From NCBI GenBank assembly GCA_018907035.1, contig JACCIC010000002.1, positions 5,181,501 to 5,245,500 of the forward strand: DNA of 64,000 bases. The letters are read 5' to 3'. The notes under the pieces are model-generated. The model searched no databases. It was not told the DNA's origin and saw nothing but the letters and a program-made list of their open reading frames with translations. The translations under genes were made by a program, and so were the position numbers. Numbering within the stretch: the first letter of the stretch is position 1; every line of letters starts with the position of its first letter. Below are positions 59,215 to 64,000 of this stretch, in pieces. This stretch comes from Sycobia sp. Sy_11. Lineage: Eukaryota; Arthropoda; Insecta; Hymenoptera; Epichrysomallidae.

Positions 59215-59905
59215 TTATGTACGCCGTACGCTAAAGACAAACAAACCTTTTTGCACGATCTGAAACAAAAAAAAAACAACTTTATACAAATAATAACGTT
59301 TTAGTTACATAGAACGTTTAAAAATAACAAAATTGATGTTGTTTAAAAGAAGTATTACTATGTTTTTTAATGATTATATACACTGAGAAAAAAATATCTG
59401 TTATCAAGTAAATATTTTCTTGTTTTGTACCAAGTGAATTATTTTCTTAAATTGAGAAAGGATCTTCTTAAATCAAGGAAGTATTTACTTAATGCAAGAA
59501 GAATTCAGTTGGATCAAACCACGTACTCTTAAATCTAGTAAATATTTTCGCAATTTAAGAAAATGATTTACTTGGTAGAAAACAAGTAAATATTTACTTG
59601 ATACCGGAAAATATTTTTTTCAGTGTATAATGTGTAGATACAGTTTGCAACTTATGTCATTTAAAAATTCCCTTCATTTATAATTAAAATAAAGAATATT
59701 ATACACGAGAGTTCATTTCGATCGAGTTCTAGATCATCATTAACAGATATTATAAACAAGTTAACTTTTTATAATTTGATTATCATCATATTGAAGGTAA
59801 TATTTTTCTATAGCATAACTAATTTTTATACTAAAATGCATATACTTTTCAGATTTTCTTAAACGTCCATTATTACAAGAAGGTGAAAAAGGTCAATAAA
59901 AGGCA
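59215..59905 (+). repeat. Duplicated 3' flank, copy behind gene B
   Basis: Same landmarks as 56460-56760, but interrupted by the MITE at 59377-59629 and other extra sequence. Confidence 0.65.
59377..59629. mobile_element. Hairpin-type MITE with terminal inverted repeats
   Basis: Begins tata-cactgagaaaaaaatat and ends atatttttttcagtg-tata: terminal inverted repeats of about 15 bases flanked by TATA, a possible target duplication. Inside, caagtaaatattttc, gtatttacttaa and caagtaaatatttacttg repeat in both orientations, so most of the element can fold back on itself. It has no coding capacity. Confidence 0.8.
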
Positions 59906-60149
59906 CAGTCTGTGTGCTCAAATTATATAATGTTACTAAAATATATACCTTTTTCAGATGATGAATTTCAAAGATGTATCGATTAGAGTTTATCCTTAAG
60001 AAATTTTATGTTAGATTTTTCAGATGTAGTTGCGGGAGTAGTAGCAATCTTAGATAAATAATAGCAATATAGTTCGCAGGAACAGCTTTTGTTGACACTT
60101 GGCTCCAATGACTGGTAATCTGGAAACTTCTAGTATTAGTTCGAAGCTT

Positions 60150-60305
60150 CTAGTATAGGCTTGAGCTGCAGGTATATTAAACATCTATTAGTTATAAAAA
60201 AAAGCAGATGAACTTGTCATATATAATATGTTATATCAAATTATCTGTACTTTTGTATTATCTTTACAGTTTGAAACTGCCCAGGATCTGAATTATCGTT
60301 CTAAT
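60150..60305 (+). repeat. Direct repeat, copy 1
   Basis: Aligns with 60605-60757: shared cttgagctgcag, tatattaaacatct, catatataat, ttatatcaaattatctg, acttttgtattatctttacagtttg and gaattat. Confidence 0.75.
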
Positions 60306-60380
60306 ATATACATACATATAAAAATACATGATATATACATACATGCATATACATACATGCATATGCATACATACATATAT

Positions 60381-60383
<3 letters not shown>

Positions 60384-60461
<78 letters not shown>
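60384..60461. repeat. (CA)n joined to (TA)n
   Basis: About 41 bases of CA followed by about 37 bases of TA, preceded by ATACATGC-like units at 60300-60383. Confidence 0.97.
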
Positions 60462-60464
<3 letters not shown>

Positions 60465-60604
60465 GTGTACATATCCCCATATATACATATCGTCTTTGTT
60501 TTTTTTTTGAACCTAAATAATGAATATTTACAGTTATTTACCATAGAAAAAATTCATATTTACATTTCGTAACTTATGAGTGTTCTTAATACGGGTATTG
60601 GTTT

Positions 60605-60757
60605 GAAGCCTCTCGTATAGACTTGAGCTGCAGTTATATTAAACATCTCATATTATATTAAACTAACTTTTCATATATAATGTTATATCAAATTATCTGA
60701 ACTTTTGTATTATCTTTACAGTTTGGAACTATCCAGGGTTTGAATTATTGTTCTAAT
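60605..60757 (+). repeat. Direct repeat, copy 2
   Basis: Second copy, 455 bases downstream in the same orientation. Each copy contains ttatctttacag followed by TTTGRAACT, which looks like a splice acceptor. Confidence 0.75.
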
Positions 60758-61440
60758 TATCTTTCAGATAAATATCAGCAATGGTGTTATATGACTGAGC
60801 TAGAACAAATAATCCTTGCGCGCGGGCGACCTTCACAAATCAAAAACCATAGCGTTCTTTTTCATTTTTGCCTTCATTTACATTCACTTTCTTATCAGTT
60901 CGTACTAACCTTTGCTTTAATTTTCGAATTATTATGTTAATACTGGCGCTACTTTTATTATTTTTAACACAATCAATCTAAAACCATTTGGTGTTTTAAT
61001 TTTATAGTGCTTTTTGATGAGAAAAAATAGCTTTCAAGCGAAGCAATTATACGAAGTGTTATGGGGTCTCGCAGTCAGACGCAGCAGATAATAGTATCAG
61101 AAGCAGCAATAAAATATTGGCTAATTGACTTCAAACATATAGTTGTTGAGACGCCGATGATGTGAATCGCAGTAGACGTTTGGAAAATCGGGTATGGCAT
61201 TTGCTCAATGTTAGCAAAAAACTACCATGTGTTGATGTTTCTAAGTCATGTTTGTTCATATTTAACCAGAATTTTTACGTAAATCTACAACAGTAAATGT
61301 AATACGGATTTATCTCTTCACTTCGGAATTAAAACGATCGTTATCTGACCGAATAGCGTTGGTGAATCTCAACTATAGCGCCTGAAAGCACTATAACCAG
61401 GTGGAAAGATGGAAATTCGGTGAATCTGATATTCAGGAGG
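60758..61440. other. Intergenic DNA
   Basis: Nothing firmly recognised. It may include decayed downstream parts of mariner remnant 3. Confidence 0.4.
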
Positions 61441-61442
61441 CA

Positions 61443-61700
61443 TCATTTCCAAAATATCATCATTCTTCTACGCTCCTGAATAATTTTTTCAACTGCTAAA
61501 ATCGCATCATCGATAATGGCGCTTTTTTGAGTGCCCTGTACGTTGCTCATCGTGCACTTCTGCAAGTCCCTCGAGGTAATCTGTGCACCATCTTCGCACC
61601 ATCTCATAGAGCACCTCGCACTCATACAGTCTTTATCATAAATAGTAACCAATTCACTCTGAATCTGATTACCCTTTCACCCCTTTACAGTTAAAAAACT
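61443..61700 (-). pseudogene. Possible mariner-family remnant 3 (DNA-binding region)
   Basis: Minus-strand frame with CSMRWCEDGAQITSRDLQ and then DDAILAVEKIIQERRR resembles the end of the first and start of the second helix-turn-helix of mariner transposases. It is a different subfamily from remnants 1 and 2. No catalytic block was found nearby. Confidence 0.42.
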
Positions 61701-62212
61701 GATGACCACATGTACTTCACAGTCGAGTCCGCTTTGCAGTGGTAGCTCCATGATTGTTGAGCTCGCACTACTAAAAAAACTATTCTAGACCATCAAAACT
61801 AATTCCGCTCTTATCAGTAGAAAATAACATGAAACTATTATCAACATAACTTCGTTAGGTGGCATCTGAAAGAAACGCCAGACTAGTATTTACCCACAAG
61901 AGGGCGCATGTTCTTCAAAGAAGTGTACAAAAAAATGAATGACCAACTGACAAAATGAAAAAATGTCAGAATTTTTCCCTTGTGTTAGTCATGCTTGTAT
62001 AGAGTGCGCAGGTATAATATCGAAAGGTCCAGATGATAGTCGTTCCAAAATAAGTTGCCCTAATATAAAATGTAATCCCTTGGATTTGAAAAAATATCAT
62101 ATTATCGGTTGTCTCTTAAGGTTATTTCGGTAATTTATGTTAATTCTATAACATGAAATTTAATAATTTCCAATTAACAGGAAATTGATAGACTATCTTA
62201 AGAAGAGATGTA

Positions 62213-62277
62213 GTATCGGGAGGTGGAGGTGCAAGGGCGAAGCCCCCTACGGGGGTTCGGGGCCGAGCCCGATTCTT
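62213..62277. repeat. GC-rich double hairpin patch
   Basis: Contains gggc-gaa-gccc and cccc-ctac-gggg in direct succession, followed by ggggccgagccc. It stands out in DNA that is otherwise very AT-rich. Possibly the terminal or recombinogenic part of a mobile element. Confidence 0.6.
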
Positions 62278-62520
62278 GTATAAAGAAATAAAAATAATCA
62301 TTTAAAGATTATAAGTTTGTTGATAAAAAAAATAATAAAGATAATGTTTAATAGTTAAAAAAATTATAATAATTTTTATACCAAAATTCACATATAATAT
62401 AAATTTTATTTTATTTACTAACTTCATGTTCAAAATAGGCGGAGGTCACGGTCGAATGGTGCATATAAGTCTAGACATTGTAAATATCAGATGTTACACA
62501 GGCATGGAAAACTGAGAATC

Positions 62521-62838
62521 CTACCAAACTACACGGTTTCGTTCATTCACTTTACCGCCCAAGAAAGGAAAAGTAAAATTTTGCTTTCTGATTAATCGGA
62601 AAGCGGCCATAAATTTCCTCGATAGGGAGGAAAAGAAGTATTTGATCCCTCCAGACAGCTGTAGTAGATCGTATTTTGCGCCACGAGTGCGGGAAATATT
62701 TTTTTCCTCATTATAACCTATAAATCTCATCTTCACCGCTTGATTCCGTTTTTCATGAGGAAACAGATAGTCCTTTCCTAGTACGAAAATGCTTTTTATG
62801 AACCTCGTTAAAACTCTCAGCTTCCTCTCGGGTCGCAA
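62521..62838 (-). CDS. Unrecognised ORF, 105 codons
   Basis: Open minus-strand frame starting MRPERKLRVLTRFIKSIFVL, basic and aromatic-rich, without a known domain. Local composition is a little less AT-rich than its flanks. It could be a transposon fragment or chance; low confidence. Confidence 0.15.
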   Translation of the reverse strand: MRPERKLRVLTRFIKSIFVLGKDYLFPHEKRNQAVKMRFIGYNEEKNISRTRGAKYDLLQLSGGIKYFFSSLSRKFMAAFRLIRKQNFTFPFLGGKVNERNRVVW

Positions 62839-63390
62839 ACTTCTCGTTTTGTAAATAAAGTCTTTTCATACCCGGCAAGAAATGTACTATTTTCATATTT
62901 AAAATATTAATAGTTTTAAGATATGAAATAAATTAGTTCTTTCATTCAGTAATTCTTTCATTTTCAATGAGATTTTTCTTAGGTGTATAGCCAAAATATT
63001 TATTTGGTGTGCCGTGTATGATCTAAAATTCACGGTACCTTAACAGCTCATAATAAATTATTTATCGAAAAATATGGATTTATGGTACGAAGTACTATAA
63101 ATACTTTTACAGCATTGTTATATATATGCTAAAGTTTTATTATTCATGTATGAAAACAATATTTATGCATTCACGCTTCATTTATTATTTTTGATTTATC
63201 TCATATTTAGCAATAAGTTTAAGAATAATATGAACACATTTAATGTTTCATGTTTATGTCACTGTGTAACTACAATTTACTGAGCAGCATAATACTGAAT
63301 TTCCATTATTATAAATTATAATATTAGACTAATATTATACTTCATTCTTATAATTAATTCGATTAGACTGTCGACATCTCATAATTAATA

Positions 63391-63930
63391 ATGAATATTT
63401 TTATCTTCTCAATAATTGCGTTAGCCTCCTGTACAATTCAGGTATCAAAATTCTTCTTTTGTTACTTCGATATAAGGTTTAATTATTATCGTAATTATTA
63501 TAATATTATTTCAAGGTATTCGCAATAGTTATTGATAATGGAAGGATAAATGACATGCAGGATAGCATAACTGCTTTACTCCAAGAAATTAATGTATTCG
63601 GGAATAACGTGGATTTACAATTAAAACAACTGAAACCGGTAGATACTGGATTGATGACACGATACAGAATGAAGCAGTTGCTAGTTCGTAAAATAAATGT
63701 TCACAGTTTGTTTGTTATCAACTGCGTTAGGAGCTTATAATGTTTGAGCATAATTAATAAACTTTGTCTTTACATTTTAGGACGATCTAAATGCAAAGAA
63801 AGGTAGACCTGGCTATGATACTTGCAAAGAAGTGTATGATACTGCTTTGAATAGTGTAAAGGATGGTTATCAGAAGCTCATCAAGACAAAGTTAATAGAG
63901 CAACAGACAAAATTGAACAATGTAATGAAC
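63391..63930 (+). CDS. Small secreted protein, tandem family gene C (partial, 3' end outside window)
   Basis: Exons 63391-63441, 63516-63683 and 63781-63930 have the same lengths (51, 168, 150) and phases as genes A and B. The protein is clearly more diverged: exon 2 begins VFAIVIDNGRINDMQDSITA and exon 3 begins DDLNAKKGRPGYDTCKEVYD. The signal peptide (MNIFIFSIIALASCTIQ) resembles gene A. The Cys88 equivalent is kept. Exon 4 should start at or beyond 64000. Confidence 0.8.
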
Positions 63931-64000
63931 GTGAGTATGTTTTACAATACCTTTAGAAAAAAAGATATTGAATAAAAGGCTGAAAGCTGCATATCTTTCA

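Larger units (their letters stand above)
61701..63390. other. Intergenic DNA before gene C
   Basis: AT-rich, with a GC-rich hairpin patch at 62213-62277 and an unassigned frame at 62521-62838. No supported gene. Confidence 0.5.

Noticed and set aside
60228..60572. ORFs on both strands around 60.3-60.5 kb
   Set aside because: They read through CA and TA microsatellites.

Overview
This is a 64 kb piece of an insect nuclear genome, most likely a hymenopteran and possibly a parasitoid wasp. The order is an inference from the gene and transposon families and the base composition; no species is assigned. Genes are intron-rich with GT-AG splicing. Non-coding DNA is very AT-rich with many long (TA)n and (CT)n tracts, and exons and a few islands are GC- and CpG-rich. 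Nearly all long open frames in the non-coding part are microsatellite artefacts.

Region 1 (1-16.4 kb, + strand) holds the 3' part of an ensconsin/MAP7-family gene (ens). Seven coding exons join in frame to 491 residues and a stop at 12267-12269. They carry two poly-Q runs, the charged coiled-coil MAP7 (kinesin-1-binding) domain and a short conserved-looking tail. A 3' untranslated region of about 4 kb probably follows. A stop codon lies across the donor site at 4215, so a second, shorter isoform is likely.

Region 2 (16.4-36 kb) has no gene I can support. It contains CpG-rich islands with CCAAT, GT/CACCC and TATA motifs, which look like promoters or enhancers, separated by AT-rich DNA and large (TA)n tracts.

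Region 3 (36-42 kb) holds a decayed mariner transposase, a duplicated segment and an unexplained small ORF.

Region 4 (42.5-47.6 kb, - strand) is a complete four-exon secreted S1 serine-protease gene. Its catalytic Asp is Asn and its activation site is acidic, so it is probably a protease homologue.

Region 5 (49.4-52.2 kb, - strand) is a dead Jockey/I-type LINE that has lost its endonuclease.

Region 6 (54-64 kb, + strand) is the most interesting part: a tandem family of at least three genes for a small secreted four-cysteine protein that I do not recognise. Genes A and B are almost identical in exons 2 and 4 but about 21% different in exon 3, which points to gene conversion or local diversification. 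A mariner copy sits behind gene A, a hairpin MITE behind gene B, and gene C runs off the end of the window.
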